Shown: in pieces, positions 1-12,400 of the stretch
How positions within the stretch are numbered: the first letter of the stretch is position 1
Layout of the letters: every line of letters starts with the position of its first letter
From: Monilinia fructicola
Lineage: Eukaryota; Ascomycota; Leotiomycetes; Helotiales; Sclerotiniaceae
Assembly: GCA_008692225.1 (NCBI GenBank)
Contig: VICG01000013.1
Span: 1,721,001-1,785,000, forward strand
Length of the DNA stretch: 64,000 nucleotides
Direction of reading: 5' to 3'
Notes under the pieces: generated by a model
Told to the model about the DNA's origin: nothing
Databases searched by the model: none
Seen by the model: the letters and a program-made list of their open reading frames with translations, nothing else
Program-made: the position numbers and the translations under genes

Positions 1-2967
1 TTCTTCGAGCTTGATACCATCGACAACGATTGACTTCTCTAGTACGTAGTTGTGAACTTGTTCACTGGTTAATCCTGGTAAGGCCTTCTTAACCTTCTGT
101 ACTTCCTTCTTCAGTTTCTTTCCAAGGACTGGCCAGTCGGCATTGACACTGTATTGCACATTGTACTTCGCTTCATCCGAGGTGAGAACAAGCTCTCTGA
201 TGTTGAGCTCCTCGGTAATGTAACCTTCCAAGGAACGAACATCTTCCAAATAGACCGGATCGTGATGAATGACGATCAAAGTTTTGAGAGGGGTCTTAAG
301 ACCAATTGTGCGACGTTCTCTAGAAACTCTACCCAATTCAATGACACGTTGCATGCGACCTACACGGCGTTCAACCTCTACGTCGAAGAGCTCCTCCCTG
401 ACATCAGGGAATGTCAAGAAATGTACACTTCGTGCATCTTCTGCTTGTAACTCTTTAGGAATGTGAGGTAATAGACGTTGATAGATGTTATCTGTGAGGA
501 AAGGTGTGAAAGGTGCAAGACCTCTTGCCAGGGTATAGAGAACCTCGAAGAGGGTGTTAAGGGCATGCTTAGTGTCATCTAACCCAGATTCACCCTTGAG
601 ACGTTTGCGATTGAAACGAATGTACCAATTCGTGGTATTGTCGATAAGATCCAACAATCGAGGAACGACGGTGTAGAGACGGTAGCCTTGGTTTGTTAGA
701 CAAAATTCAAAGAAATCTTTGCAAAAACAAACTCACCTGCCATCTCCTGATTGACAAACTTGAGAAGACTCTGACAACTAGCAAGAATCCATCGGTCCAT
801 CACATTAGTGTTAGTAGCCTCTGCAGTAGGGTCAAAAATATAATCAACGTTCTCCATCTTCTTCAACAATGCCACTTGTCCTTCGAAGAATTTGTAACTG
901 TTCCATAAAGGAAGAAGAACCTTGCTCACAACCTCCTTGACTCCAGCTTCTTTGAAACGCAATGGCTCGGCTCTTACGACTGGGGAGTTGATGAGATAGA
1001 GACGTAAAGCATCAGAACCATATTTATCCATGACAATGCCAGGATCGGGATAATTCTTCAAGCGTTTTGACATTTTCTTGCCGTCTTCCGCAAGAACAAT
1101 TCCATTGACAACGCAGTTCTTGAAAGGAGAAACACCGAATAAATGTGTACCTAAGACAAGAAGGGTATAGAACCATCCTCTGGTTTGATCAAGCCCTTCG
1201 GCAATGAAATCACCAGGAAAAGACTGCTCAAATTTCTCCTTATTTTCGAAAGGATAATGTTGACTTGCATATGGCATACTGCCAGACTCGAACCAACAAT
1301 CAAAGACTTCCTCAATTCGCTTCAATTGACCCTTACCCAGTTTACTAGGGATGGTGATGTGGTCAATCTTGTCTCGATGGAGGTCGGTAATCTCGCCTTC
1401 GTAGCCACTGAGTTCCTTCAACTCGGCAATACTACTAATACATACCTTCTCCTCATAATCATCACTGACCCAGATGGGAATTGGGGTGCCCCAATATCTG
1501 TTTCGGGAAACGTTCCAATCACGGGCATTTTCAATCCAGCTAGCGAATCGCTTTTCTTTGACGAATGAAGGAGTCCAGTGCGAACCTTCGATATTCTTCA
1601 ACATATCAGGAATGATTTCGGGTATTCTGATAAACCAGGAAGGAACAACTCGGTAGATCAAAGGTGTATCTGATCTTGGACACATAGGATAACTATGCTT
1701 GATTGAAGATTCAACAATTAGACGTCCGGTGCCCTTCAAATGTTTGATGATAGCTTTGTCGGCTGCTTTGACATGTAGACCGGCAAAATCTCGAACTTTC
1801 TCAGTAAAGTGACCCGTCTCATTGATTGGACATGGAGCTGGTCGCTTTTCGCTAATGATGCCGGCCTCCATTGCAACATTGTAATCTTCCTCTCCGAAAG
1901 CAGGCGCTTGATGAACAATACCAACACCACTGTCGTCAGTAACATATGCAGCATTCAGGACTTTAAACCCATTATCCTTAAACTCTTCATAGAAATAGTC
2001 GAAGAGTGGCTCATATTGCCAACCAAGCATATCACTACCCTTGATCTTTTCAACAATCTTGAACTTGGCCTTCTTCGGATCTTTGTACAGTGTACCCAGT
2101 AACTTCTCCAACAAAATATAGTTCTTGCCGGAAGCTTCATCATGAATTTTAACGTACTCGAAATTTGGGTGCGCGGCTAAGCCAGTGTGAGATGGGAGTG
2201 TCCAAGGTGTGGTTGTCCATGCCAAAAGACATGTCGAAGGGTCTTTCAACAATGGGAAAGATACAACAACTGCTGGGTCAGTGACGTCTTGATAGTTTTG
2301 ATTTGCTTCAAAATTGCTCAAGGCTGTGGTGAGGACTGTTGAGTATGGCATAACTCGATAACCTTGGTAGACAGATCCTTTCTTAAAGATCTCACTGAAT
2401 ATCCACCATTCTGATTCCATGAAGTTTGTATCCATTGTCTATGATTGTCAGCCATGAAAGACAACGCTCTAATAAGAACCAACCTTGTAGTCATTATCAA
2501 AATCGATCCAACGGCCTAATCTATCAATTGTTGTGCGCCATTCGGTAGAGTATCGCATGACAATAGCTCTACATTCCTCGTTGTATTTTGCAAGACCCAT
2601 TTTCATGACAGCATCTTTTCCAGATATACCAAATTTCTTGTCAATCTCGTGTTCAATGGGTAAACCGTGTGTGTCCCATCCAGCACGTCTCTCAACATGA
2701 TAACCTTTCATTGACCAATATCGAGTGATGGTATCCTTGATAGTGGAGGCCAACAAGTGACCATAATGAGGTAAACCGGTCGCGAAAGGAGGCCCATCAT
2801 AGAAGGTATATCGAGGCTTTCCTTCAGAAAGTCTACATAAAAACAAATGCTGTCAGAAAATAAACTCACTTCCAATTGTTCAAAGTGACTTACTCGAGTT
2901 GTCGCTCGAAAGCTTTAATCTCTTTCCACACCTTGAGAACCTCTTCTTCTTCTTTGGGAAAATCCAT
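1..2967 (-). CDS. ILS1: Cytosolic isoleucyl-tRNA synthetase (3' part outside window)
   Basis: Class I aminoacyl-tRNA synthetase that charges tRNA-Ile in the cytosol. Four exons can be read: 2967-2894, 2832-2484, 2438-737 and 686-1, joined by short GT-AG introns that keep frame. The start is the first ATG and gives [20 protein letters not shown]. Exon 2 holds the HIGH signature as GLPHYGHLL and the [12 protein letters not shown] block. Exon 3 holds the editing domain, the [11 protein letters not shown] stretch and the KMSKR loop ([14 protein letters not shown]). Exon 4 begins the anticodon-binding domain ([17 protein letters not shown]). The C-terminal end lies beyond base 1. No frame break is seen in about 2.8 kb of coding sequence, in contrast to most genes in the window. 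The gene is divergent from the GMC oxidoreductase, with an 837 bp gap. Confidence 0.95.
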
Positions 2968-3804
2968 ATTTCTTGTGTTTGGAGTATGGAAAGTCTAAAA
3001 GATGTTGGAGGAAGACAGACAGTGCGGTGGATATAATTTTGGCGGGGTCGAGACGAGGGGTGTGAGTCAAAATTAATCGTTTACATCTTGACACAGCCAA
3101 TTAAAGCGGCCTCGGGAGTCATAACATAACCTTCTCGAGGCTGTGACTCAGCCTTTCCAGCCAGTTGAAGGCCAAAGCGTTCCACTCATAGTTACTGCCA
3201 GATCTAGTCCTTTTCTAGTTAGCACGTGGCTGGAAGCTAAGGCGGTAAGAATTCATGTGACATTCCCAACAATACCTAGGTACTTACTAGATGGGTTTCG
3301 AATTCATGGTCGACGTCCTCGACTGAGAACATTAAGTTTGTTGTTAAACATACAGCCAAAATCAAAGTATTGTTGCTACAACGAACGATTCATGAAACTA
3401 GTGTTTGGACTGTAATGGTTCTCGGGGGCTATGAGCACAAACAGCATGACCTGGGGGACCTGGAGGACCTGCAGCTGGAGGACCAATCTCCTGAGATGGT
3501 GTACTTCGGTCTTCTTTTCTTCCTGGATACGTTTTATATCTTATCCTATTTTGTCGTGGTGGCTTTAGCCTCCTTCACCCTTCATAGTAGGTAGTAGGGT
3601 GTTAATCGTCATCATTTCTTGATTACATATCAAAAGGCAACACTTCAGCTGGACCTGAATTACGCCAAGTATCAATTTGTTGTGCGTGATGGATTACTAA
3701 CCGCAGCATGGCCTGCAATATTGGAATATATAAGTACATGAAAAGAGCGAGAAGTTCAGTTACTTTAGTGTACCAAAAGATTTCCCATACTCGTACTTAT
3801 TAGA
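2968..3804. other. Divergent intergenic region, IleRS / GMC oxidoreductase
   Basis: This is the shared upstream region of two divergent genes. A TATA-like stretch (GAATATATAAG near 3722-3732) lies about 75 nt before the GMC start codon. A TACCTAGGTA palindrome sits near 3276-3286. No convincing coding sequence is seen. Confidence 0.5.
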
Positions 3805-6228
3805 ATGGCTAAGTTTCGCTCCCTTCTTAAATTCTTCTCCTTTCAAACGCTACTCTCCACCGCCACCACCTCCCACCCAATTCAAAGTTATGATTACATG
3901 TGAGTGTAAGTCACCCATGATTAGAAGTTAATTCAAACATTCATTACATCTAGCATAATTGGTGGCGGTACAGCCGGCTTAGCGATAGCAGCCCGTCTCA
4001 CAGAAAACCCCCAAACCTCCGTGCTTGTTCTTGAAGCTGGAGACGACCATTCAAATGATACAAATGTACTTGCACCTGGTTTATATACTGGCATGTATGG
4101 TAATCCTGAATACGATTGGAATTACAAAAAAAACTATACCACAGGTAGATACTACACCCTCTTATCTCACTAGAGTAGACCTTGACAGAGTTACAAAGGT
4201 CCATGCAAACAATCAAGTCATAGCCCATCCACGAGGCAAACAATTGGGTGGTTCAAGCGCTATAAAACTTCCTATACTGGACACATGCTTCTCAGCAGGA
4301 TATCAACAGCTGGGGCGAGCTTGGAAATGTGAATTGGTCATGGGAAGCCCTGGACCCATTTTTCAAGCGCTCGGAACGATTTGTTTCTCCTTCTCGCGTT
4401 GTTGAGCATGATTTGCAGACAGAAAGTATCGTTCCAAATATCCATGGCGATGATGGACCAATCTCCAATACTTTTCCGGATATTTACGGCCTGATTGATG
4501 AAGCCTGGCCTCGGACTTTTGAAGCTCTTGGTTTAGACGTGAAAAGTGACCCAAGAGATGGTTTGGCGTTAGGAGGATATACAAATCTTTTGAATTTGGA
4601 TCTAAATGGTAGAAAGAGAATCTACGCGGCGACAGCATATTACTTGCCTGCTTCAAAACGACCGAATTTAAAAGTGATCACCGGAGCACTTGTGGAAAAG
4701 ATCATCTTAAAAAAGGGACATGAAGGAGTTACAGCTACGGGGGTGGTCTATTCGAATGGAACTGTTGCTAATGCAAAGAAAGAAGTAATAGTATCCGCAG
4801 GCTCCATTGGAAGTCCACAAGTCCTTGAATTGTCAGGGATTGGAAATACAGATATACTCAACAAACAAGGAATCGAAGTTTTTGTGAATAACAAAAACGT
4901 GGGCGAGAACTTACAAGATCATGTTTACGTTCCTATTGGGTATATTCTCCTTGTTTGTTAATTTACACCTTTAGCTGACAACTTGCCTTAGCTTCAGAGT
5001 CAATCCTGGGATAAACACTCTAGACAATTTTACCGACCCTGCATTCTTCGATGCCGCTTATGATGAGTATCTCACTAATTCTACTGGTCCTCTGGCAACC
5101 ACTGGTGCAAGTTCGGGACTTTTATCTTGTCCACAGATAGGTTGCAAGAACCTGATACCGCCAGTAAAATTCTCGAATAAACTTCGTCCCGGTTTAAGGG
5201 AGCAGTACGAATTGCAGGCAAAATACTTCGCTACTGAGGCAGTTACACAAGAGTAAGTGAAATTTTGACATGAGCTCTATTTTGCAGTACCCTTTGCATG
5301 AGATTGCGACATTCTGTGGTAGATGATTTTCCGGGTCACCAGGTGATGCATCATCTTCAACATAGCCATGTCCCCATCTCATACTGTACAACCAAGCTCA
5401 AATCATCTTGCAATTTACAATCGCTATACACCAATCCACAACTAACGCGTCATCCCTGACTGACTGTAAATGGTGGAATGTCTCCCCTCCACTCGAACGA
5501 CACCTCCCAGCTCTTCTTCACGCCTCAACCAGGAAACTACCTCTCACTCCTCGGCGTTCTCGAACATCCTTTTTCCCGTGGTTCCACTCACATTTCCTCC
5601 TCTTCCCCGTCTGCCTACCCAACCCTCGACCCTAATTACCTTTCTCACCCATTCGATCTCACGGGTAACTATAATACTTTCTTTCTCGTGTGATTCTAAA
5701 TGTTCAGCTCTACAAGAAATTTTATGTGCGCTTCATCTTCACTGTCAAATATAGCACCTGATCCTCTATTTTTTTCCAATCCCTCTCATGCTTCACTTTC
5801 AACTTTCAATCAACTCTTGTAGATACCCTGATGTGTTGATAAGTATCTACTAACATCCTACTTCCAACCCAGTACTCGCCGCCATAACAACACATTTACA
5901 ATCTCTTGCCTCGGTTTCCCCACTATCCAACTACCTCCTAGAAAACGGCACCGTGTACCAATTCGGTTACTATCCTCTTAATAAAACCAACATCGTTCCT
6001 TTCATAAAAGCAAACCTGCAATCTGAATATCATCCCATAGGAACCTGTTCAATGCTCCCTCTAACCAAAGGCGGGGTAGTTGATGAGAAATTCAGAGTAT
6101 ATGGTGTGAAGGGACTTCGGGTAATTGACGCAAGTATTTTTCCATTGTTAGTAAGGGGAAACTTGCAGAGTTTGGTTTATGCCATCGCGGAAAGAGGTGC
6201 GGAGTTTATTTTAGAGGATGGAGATTGA
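3805..6228 (+). pseudogene. GMC-family FAD oxidoreductase (choline/glucose dehydrogenase-like), frame-disrupted
   Basis: Flavoprotein of the glucose-methanol-choline family, probably secreted because the N terminus (MAKFRSLLKFFSFQTLL) is hydrophobic and signal-like. Visible parts in order: FAD dinucleotide fold YDYIIIGGGTAGLAIAARL across a 54 nt intron (3900-3953); HPRGKQLGGSSA signature near 4230; substrate region from 4329; SAGSIGSPQVLELSGIG, the second GMC signature, near 4800-4850; and a C-terminal half with EYHPIGTCSM carrying the catalytic His and GNLQSLVYAIAERGAEFI carrying the second active-site residue. The frame shifts at an A run (4264-4267), where removing one A restores the expected sequence after SSAI. 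A second poorly resolved stretch, about 5250-5480, cannot be joined by any simple intron or single-base change. A 208 nt intron (5665-5872) joins LT to VLAA. It may be an intact gene with sequencing errors or a true pseudogene. Confidence 0.75.
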
Positions 6229-6916
6229 TGATGAGTAAAACGAGAGATTGGAAAGGCGGTACGCTCTGAGATCTATTGGAATAATTCACCACGGCCATAC
6301 AGATTGACAACCGAGGTCATAATTATAATCCTCAAATGATAATCGAGAATCAAAATTGTATGATATGACTGTTAAAAGCTGGGTGGTTCTTCCATAACTC
6401 CACTCTGTACATGTCCTAAGTATCTACTTGAGTCACGCATAATCTACTACAAGAGTTGAATATACCAGTTGTTTGCCGCGAAACTCTATGAACAACATTT
6501 GTTAACATTATATCTGATATTTTTCATGATATCTATCATACCTAACACTGTTGCATTTAAAGTTGCAAGTGTCACTTCACAGTCATATCGAAGCAAGATG
6601 CGGAGATGATACTCACATAATATTGTTTTCCTCCACAAATATGGCGGATTCTGTCATTCCTGATCCATTTTAACAGTCATATATGACAATTCAACATGAA
6701 TAATGTTTATTTGCAGGATCTGAATATAAGAATCCGTTTTTTTAATTCCTCTTCGAGTCAATTTGGACGCTCGCTTGCGGGTCTTCGAGGAGCTTAAAAA
6801 TGCTCTGTTTCTCCCTTCTGGAGTTTGCTTCTTCAGCCTTTACATTTAAGTCGAAAAGATAACTCTTACATTTAAATCTACAGATCTACAAATCTACGCA
6901 TCTATATATTTTCATT
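6229..6916. other. Intergenic region upstream of the CCHC-repeat gene
   Basis: AT-rich spacer with no coding signal. Near 6846-6905 there are short repeats of the type TCTACAGATCTACAAATCTACGCATCTATATAT just before the next start codon. These could be part of a 5' UTR or core promoter. Confidence 0.4.
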
Positions 6917-7909
6917 ATGGAGAATACGTATTCTTTGCACACTTCCGCATATCATTGTGAAAATTGTGACGCACGGTCACCGCAAAGTAACGATATAAGG
7001 TGGAAAGGAAGGCATTTGCAGGATAATCCCCTATGCAGCGCTGCCTATGCAAGAGGAGCTGAAAGACTGCCTTTTAGGGATCCGGTGGCTTCAGGGTCGA
7101 TTGGTATCTCCTATTACACATCTCATTGTGATGCTTGTAATGCATGGGTACCTGTAAGGCACGGTATAAGCTGGAAATCAGAACATTTGAAGGGAAGTAA
7201 GTTGTGTCGCCATGCACACCAACGCCGCAAATTGCCTTACTGGGATGGGAATGCTGCTGCGTTGCCTAATATCGTCTATTACGCATCTTATTGTGAATGT
7301 TGTAATCAAGGGATACCTGACGACATGGGGTGGAAAGCAAATCATATGAAAGATCACTCCGAATGTCTCAATGCCTATAAAAGAAACGAGTTGCTTTATA
7401 GGGATCGAGACACTCCTATTATGCCTTCTCCCGCCGATATAGGTCTTCCACCTCCATCCCATTATCCTACTAGCGCCTCACAATCTCAAGATCAACAGCC
7501 TCAAGACAGCCCTTATTTTCCTCAACCCTCCGTTCCACAAGGAGGACATTCACAATACACAGATCAGCAAGCGTCATCCTCATCCTCTGCCCCACAAGGA
7601 AATACATATCAACAAACTCAAAGCTATTATCAATACCCGCACCAGCAATATGCTCAACATCAATCACAAGCTTATGAGTATTCCAACGAGGGAGAGCAGG
7701 CAGCATATAACAACCCCGCAGAAAGTAGTCAGACAGCCTGGGAATATACTGGATCGTCCAACGTACAAGCTCAGCCGGAGTCCGCATCCGAACAACCCGC
7801 CCCTCAACGTGATGATCACCAACGTAGAAGTCACCGTCCCGCCGGAACAAGTAGCAGCAGTAGCCACGGGCATCGCCATCATCAACATCATCGTCGTCGT
7901 CGCGACTGA
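6917..7909 (+). CDS. Uncharacterised protein with three tandem CCHC motifs and a Q/S/H-rich tail
   Basis: Single-exon 330-residue protein that I do not recognise. Residues 10-165 hold three copies of one unit. Copy 1 has C14-x2-C17-x15-H33-x6-C40. Copy 2 has C71-x2-C74-x15-H90-x6-C97. Copy 3 has C126-x2-C129-x13-H143-x6-C150. Each unit has Trp-Lys four and three residues before the His (WKGRHL, WKSEHL, WKANHM) and is followed by a basic stretch ending in an aromatic residue plus R/W and D (LPFRD, LPYWD, LLYRD). The spacing suggests three small zinc-binding modules. Residues about 170-290 are rich in Gln, Ser, Pro and Tyr and look disordered. The last 35 residues are Arg/His/Ser-rich. The start is the first ATG of a clean ORF and no frame break is seen. 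A nucleic-acid or protein-binding role is only a guess. Confidence 0.75.
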   Translation: MENTYSLHTSAYHCENCDARSPQSNDIRWKGRHLQDNPLCSAAYARGAERLPFRDPVASGSIGISYYTSHCDACNAWVPVRHGISWKSEHLKGSKLCRHAHQRRKLPYWDGNAAALPNIVYYASYCECCNQGIPDDMGWKANHMKDHSECLNAYKRNELLYRDRDTPIMPSPADIGLPPPSHYPTSASQSQDQQPQDSPYFPQPSVPQGGHSQYTDQQASSSSSAPQGNTYQQTQSYYQYPHQQYAQHQSQAYEYSNEGEQAAYNNPAESSQTAWEYTGSSNVQAQPESASEQPAPQRDDHQRRSHRPAGTSSSSSHGHRHHQHHRRRRD

Positions 7910-8310
7910 AATCAAGGCAATACATCACACACGTACCCCGGACAGCCTCAAAAGATGTCCGTCTGACAATTTCCTTCACAAAAGTTTGCGCATTTCTTTC
8001 CATGTCGGTGCTGGCAAGTGGGGAAACCTTCTTGCGACAGAGCTTCGGAGGGCATCAAGGGCTGTAATTGGATTTGGTCTTTGCAATGCTCAAGAAGTGG
8101 AGATGGCGGGAAAGAAAAGTATTGGCCAGCATGATTGACTCTGTCACACTAGCCTACAAAAGTGATTTGCAGAATGCGTCATCAATTCCAAAATGCTACC
8201 CTAATAGTAATATGAAGAAAAATAACTTTTGTGCACAGCCATAGTCATCGCGTTACTTGTATGTCCCAGGTTTTGTCCTCGCCTCCCCTTGACGCTTACA
8301 ATAAGCGAAA
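7910..8310. other. Intergenic spacer between the CCHC gene and the inverted-repeat element
   Basis: Overlapping open frames here are low-information shadows of the CCHC gene tail. No conserved motif or RNA gene is apparent. Confidence 0.4.
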
Positions 8311-9010
8311 AAGTACAAACCGCCTACCCTACTTCTCGCCACCCCCCCTCCCCCATTCGGCCAGCATTTCCGGCAGGAAACGTGGATCGTGGTAAACTGA
8401 TCTTCATTGAATCTATCTAAGCTCTCTACTTATAGCCATGCCAACTGTGCCGCTCTGGCCGACACGTCGCGGCCGTCGGCTCTGTCGTCGCCGACTCCTT
8501 CCATGACGACCGTCACAATTTCACACCAAAAACGGTCATTTTAACGTCTTGATAACTTTCCGAAAAATGACTATATATTTTCTGAAATTTTAATCAAAGC
8601 TTCCCGAGGTCTTCATAGTCATCAATAGATTTGACAAATCTCAAACTTTTACGATTCTGTTTTAAAAACGTAATATAGAATTACAGAAAATGAGAATTTT
8701 CAGTTGTGGATATGTATAGAAATGATACTCGAGTATACAAAATCAAAACTTGGAAAAAAAAAAAAAAAAAAATTCACAACTTTTACACAAGAACAGTGAA
8801 ACATAATCCCCAAATTTTGATCAAAATCTATCCATCACTATACAAAAAAGCCTCACTCAAAATCCAAAAGATACACATATATTTTTCACAAAGGTATCGA
8901 GATGTTGAAATGGCCATTTTTGATAATTAAGATCTGATGAAATGCTAGCCACATGGGGGAGGGGGAGGGGCGCGAGAAGTAGGGAGGGTAATTAGGCGAC
9001 TTGATACTTA
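8311..9010. repeat. Large imperfect inverted repeat (foldback element)
   Basis: The outer left arm (about 8311-8385) matches the reverse complement of the outer right arm (about 8940-9010). Both contain the block CGCCTA..CCCT..ACTTCTCG, a C-rich run, CCCCAT and GGCYAGCATTTC. Inner arms also pair: left 8526-8670 aligns with the reverse complement of 8775-8925, for example CCAAAAACGGTCATTTTAAC against TCAAAAATGGCCATTTCAAC. Many of the differences are C/T or G/A transitions. The left arm carries an extra GC-rich piece of about 150 nt (roughly 8386-8515). A run of 19 A lies near the centre (8754-8772). It resembles an aged foldback transposon or a MITE degraded by RIP, and no coding capacity is seen. 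Confidence 0.65.
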
Positions 9011-9482
9011 CAGTATATCAATATCATAAGATTTATCACATCTCATAAATACTTCTCAAAACTTCAAACTCTCCATCACCTTTCTATAGTTTGAGTGGGG
9101 GAAATTCGCAGGTTAATCGTAATTATTCACTATAGTAAGATCTTACAACCAACCCTCTAGATTCCACGCTCTAGATATTAAATATCGAATACCAATCCTG
9201 AAATATCATATATCAGAAAAAAAAAAAAAAAAAAAGATGCTAAAGATGCTAAAGATGCTAAAGATGAAGAAAAGAAAATGTTTGTTTACGTGTCTAATGC
9301 TTTTGCTTTTACTTTTGCTGTTGCTGCTTCTCTTTCTCATGGATCCAATTCGCACCATCACGTAGTTCGTCATGAAAAACTCCTTTGATCAGAATATATT
9401 TGCTTGCTTGCTCGCTTATTATATTTTCGCTTATTATCTCGTTGCGGAAGAAGATTCCTCCAGAAATTCACATGGATAAACC
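9011..9482. repeat. Intergenic spacer with poly-A and a 9-nt tandem repeat
   Basis: A run of 19 A (9217-9235) is followed by about three copies of GATGCTAAA (9236-9262). The rest is unremarkable sequence, probably the 3' flank of the minus-strand glycosyltransferase gene. Confidence 0.5.
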
Positions 9483-12400
9483 TCAAGCAATCAGCTTTGG
9501 CGTCTCCTTCCCTTCAGGTTTTGCGCTTCCCTGATCAACGACTACTTGCTTCTCATCATGCCCCGTCACGGGGTGAAGCTCCTGATCACCTTCCTCTGCT
9601 TCCGGGGCCCTGGGGATCCCCTCCTGTCTCTTCAGTTTATCTTCTTCCAATTCTGTTGCAACTCCCTTTCTAGGTCTTTCCGCTTTCTCCAACTCCTTTC
9701 TCTGTTTCTTCAAAACCCCTTTGAGCCCTCCATTTTCTCCGTTCTTCTGCGCCTGTATTGCTCGTTCCGCTGCTCCTACACCCTCAAAAGCACCGTTCGA
9801 ACGCCATGTTCTGCGTTCCCGCATGACTTTCATTCGACCTTTTAGTCCCATCCCCCCATCGCGTCTTTTCTCATCCATTAATTTCCAGACCTGTAAGATT
9901 ACATTCCATCCATGTGTAAGTCTCTCCTCTATCTCCTTCCTCTCTTTGGGATTTGCCTCAAGGAGATTGACATCTCTTTGTCCCTGAAGAATTCTGGCTT
10001 TCCGTATGAACGCGGTAGGTTGTTTACTTTTTAATAATTCCTTATGTACACCCTTTAATGTGTATCCAAATGGTCCAACCACAGCACTGATATCCTTCAA
10101 TACAAACCCCGTAAGGCCCATTCCCACACCCTTTACAAAACCAAATGCACCATGATCCCGAGCTCCGGTATAAGGTTGCACCACCAGTCCCGTCACACCA
10201 TCATATATCCCAAAAATGAATTCCTCTCCAGCTGCTTTCAATCCACTCTTCATACCCGTAATCCGAGTTGGACGACGCACAGTCGTATCGCCATATAGAC
10301 GAGGAGCATTGTGAAACCCTTGGGCGAGGGCGAGTGCTAAATCCATGGGCGCACGAGCCACGGCTTCTGCTGACTCGCCGAAGCCATGTCCGATATCTTT
10401 TGCAACTTCTTCGGCCTCGTTATGCGTGGGATCGGAGGACAGCATGGATTGATTGTCGATATTGTAATTATTCTGGTTGGCCTGTGAAATTCGTTCCCCT
10501 TTGTTGGCCTGGCTTTGTTGGCGGGTAGGTTCACCACTTGTGGTGTGACCTGACATGCCGGCACCAAATGGTGAATTCATGGCACCTTTAGGACTGATGT
10601 CATTTGTTTCTGCCGAAGAGTTTACATTGTCAGCAATTTGGCTTGGGTTATCGTTCTCTTCGATCTGGTCTTCTTGGATCGTTTGATGAGTGAGGGTAGA
10701 AGTGTCTGCACTCTTTCGAAAGTCTGACTTCTTCTCAGCTAGAGTACTCCCACTTCCACTCTTTCTTGCATCTTCTGATCTTCTCTTCTTCCTCTCTTCA
10801 TGCATACTTCTCCTCTTTATCGTCTTTCGGACCTTGAATGGTATACTGCCCACACCAGCCGCCACTCCCGTGACCATACCTGTAACGGCTGTTGTAACAC
10901 CGCTGATAGGTTCACCTGGCCCTTCAAAATCATTCCACTCATGATGCCTAATGAGTCTCAATTGTTTGGAAGTAATTTTCTTCCTCTCCATCAGCAATTC
11001 GGCTGCCAGTGCGCTCAATCGCAAACTCGTGCCTTTCATAGTCCACACCGCCACTCGATCTTCAAAAATAGAACATCGCATAGAATGCTCTCCTCGGAGA
11101 GTGAGACTTCGATGGAATGATTTGACCGCGTTCTGTGCACCATCACCTTCTGCTTCAATATTCTTCGCGATTTTCTCGGCTTCTTCCCTCGCTTTATCTG
11201 TCAAAACACTGCTTGATACCTTCCGCTAATTTATCAGCATTTAGATTTTTGTATGGAACGGGATCAGCTCCGGCTCCCGAGCTACCAATCATCGACCCCC
11301 AGAATTGTTGATCACCGAAAAATGGAACAATCATAGTCGGCTTTCCGCATTTGAGGCCTATCGCGGTCGTTCCGGCACCACCATGATGTACCACTGCCTT
11401 GACTTTTGGAAAAAAGCCAATCATGTGGGGTATTTTCGAGCATGAATACATTATCCGGTGTATTCTCACCTCCAAGACCACCCCATCCTTTCGAAACCAA
11501 TGCTCTCACTCCGGCTTTCTTCACAGCTTCAAAGATCATCTCGGTAAACTTATCAGGGTCGTCAACAACGATAGAACCAAAACCAATATAAATAGGTGGT
11601 TCTCCATCATCAAGGAATTTTATCAAATCGTCCGGTGGTTTGAAAGAATCTGCTAGATCCAGGAAGACAAAACCAGCAATGTCAATTTCTGGTCCCCAAT
11701 CCTTGGGTTTGGGTACAAGACCGGGTGACCACAGGTACGTATATGGAACCTTGAGGCGATAAAGTTGACCCGGGGCCCATAGCGTCGATACCGGTTCCAG
11801 ACCTAACGTCTTAACTCTGAAATTATTGACTAGGTCACCAAGTCCTTGCCAGGTCATCATTTCTACCAACGGATAGGACATGAAATTCGTGTAACCCGGA
11901 TCGACGTTTGTTTTCTTAATATTGGCTAGAGGATGGGGGAATGCTTGCGTCGGGGTATATGGGAATGTAAACATGAGGTGAAGAGGCACGCCGAGTCGTT
12001 CTGCGCAATGAACATGTGCAAAACATGGAGGGTTAGCAATAATAGCATCTGCAACGAATGGTGCTTTATCTCCCATCATTTTAAGATTTGTAACATCTTT
12101 CTCCTCATCCGTAGCATTGATGCAAGCTCTCCAGAAGCCTTCAAACATTTCCGCCATCTGGTCCCTTCGCCTTCCAACTTCTCCTTTCTTCAGGGTATCC
12201 ATTGTCGGTATCATTCCTGGATTCTTGACCATAAACGCCATTAGTTCAGCAGGATCTCCACCAACAGAGAAAAACTCCAATCCCGAATCATTCTGTACAA
12301 AATCCCGAAAGGCAGGATGTGTTGCTATTCTCACTCTATGTCCATATTCCTTCAGATTTTTACCCAGCTTCAAAAATGGTTGAATATCGCCACGACTCCC

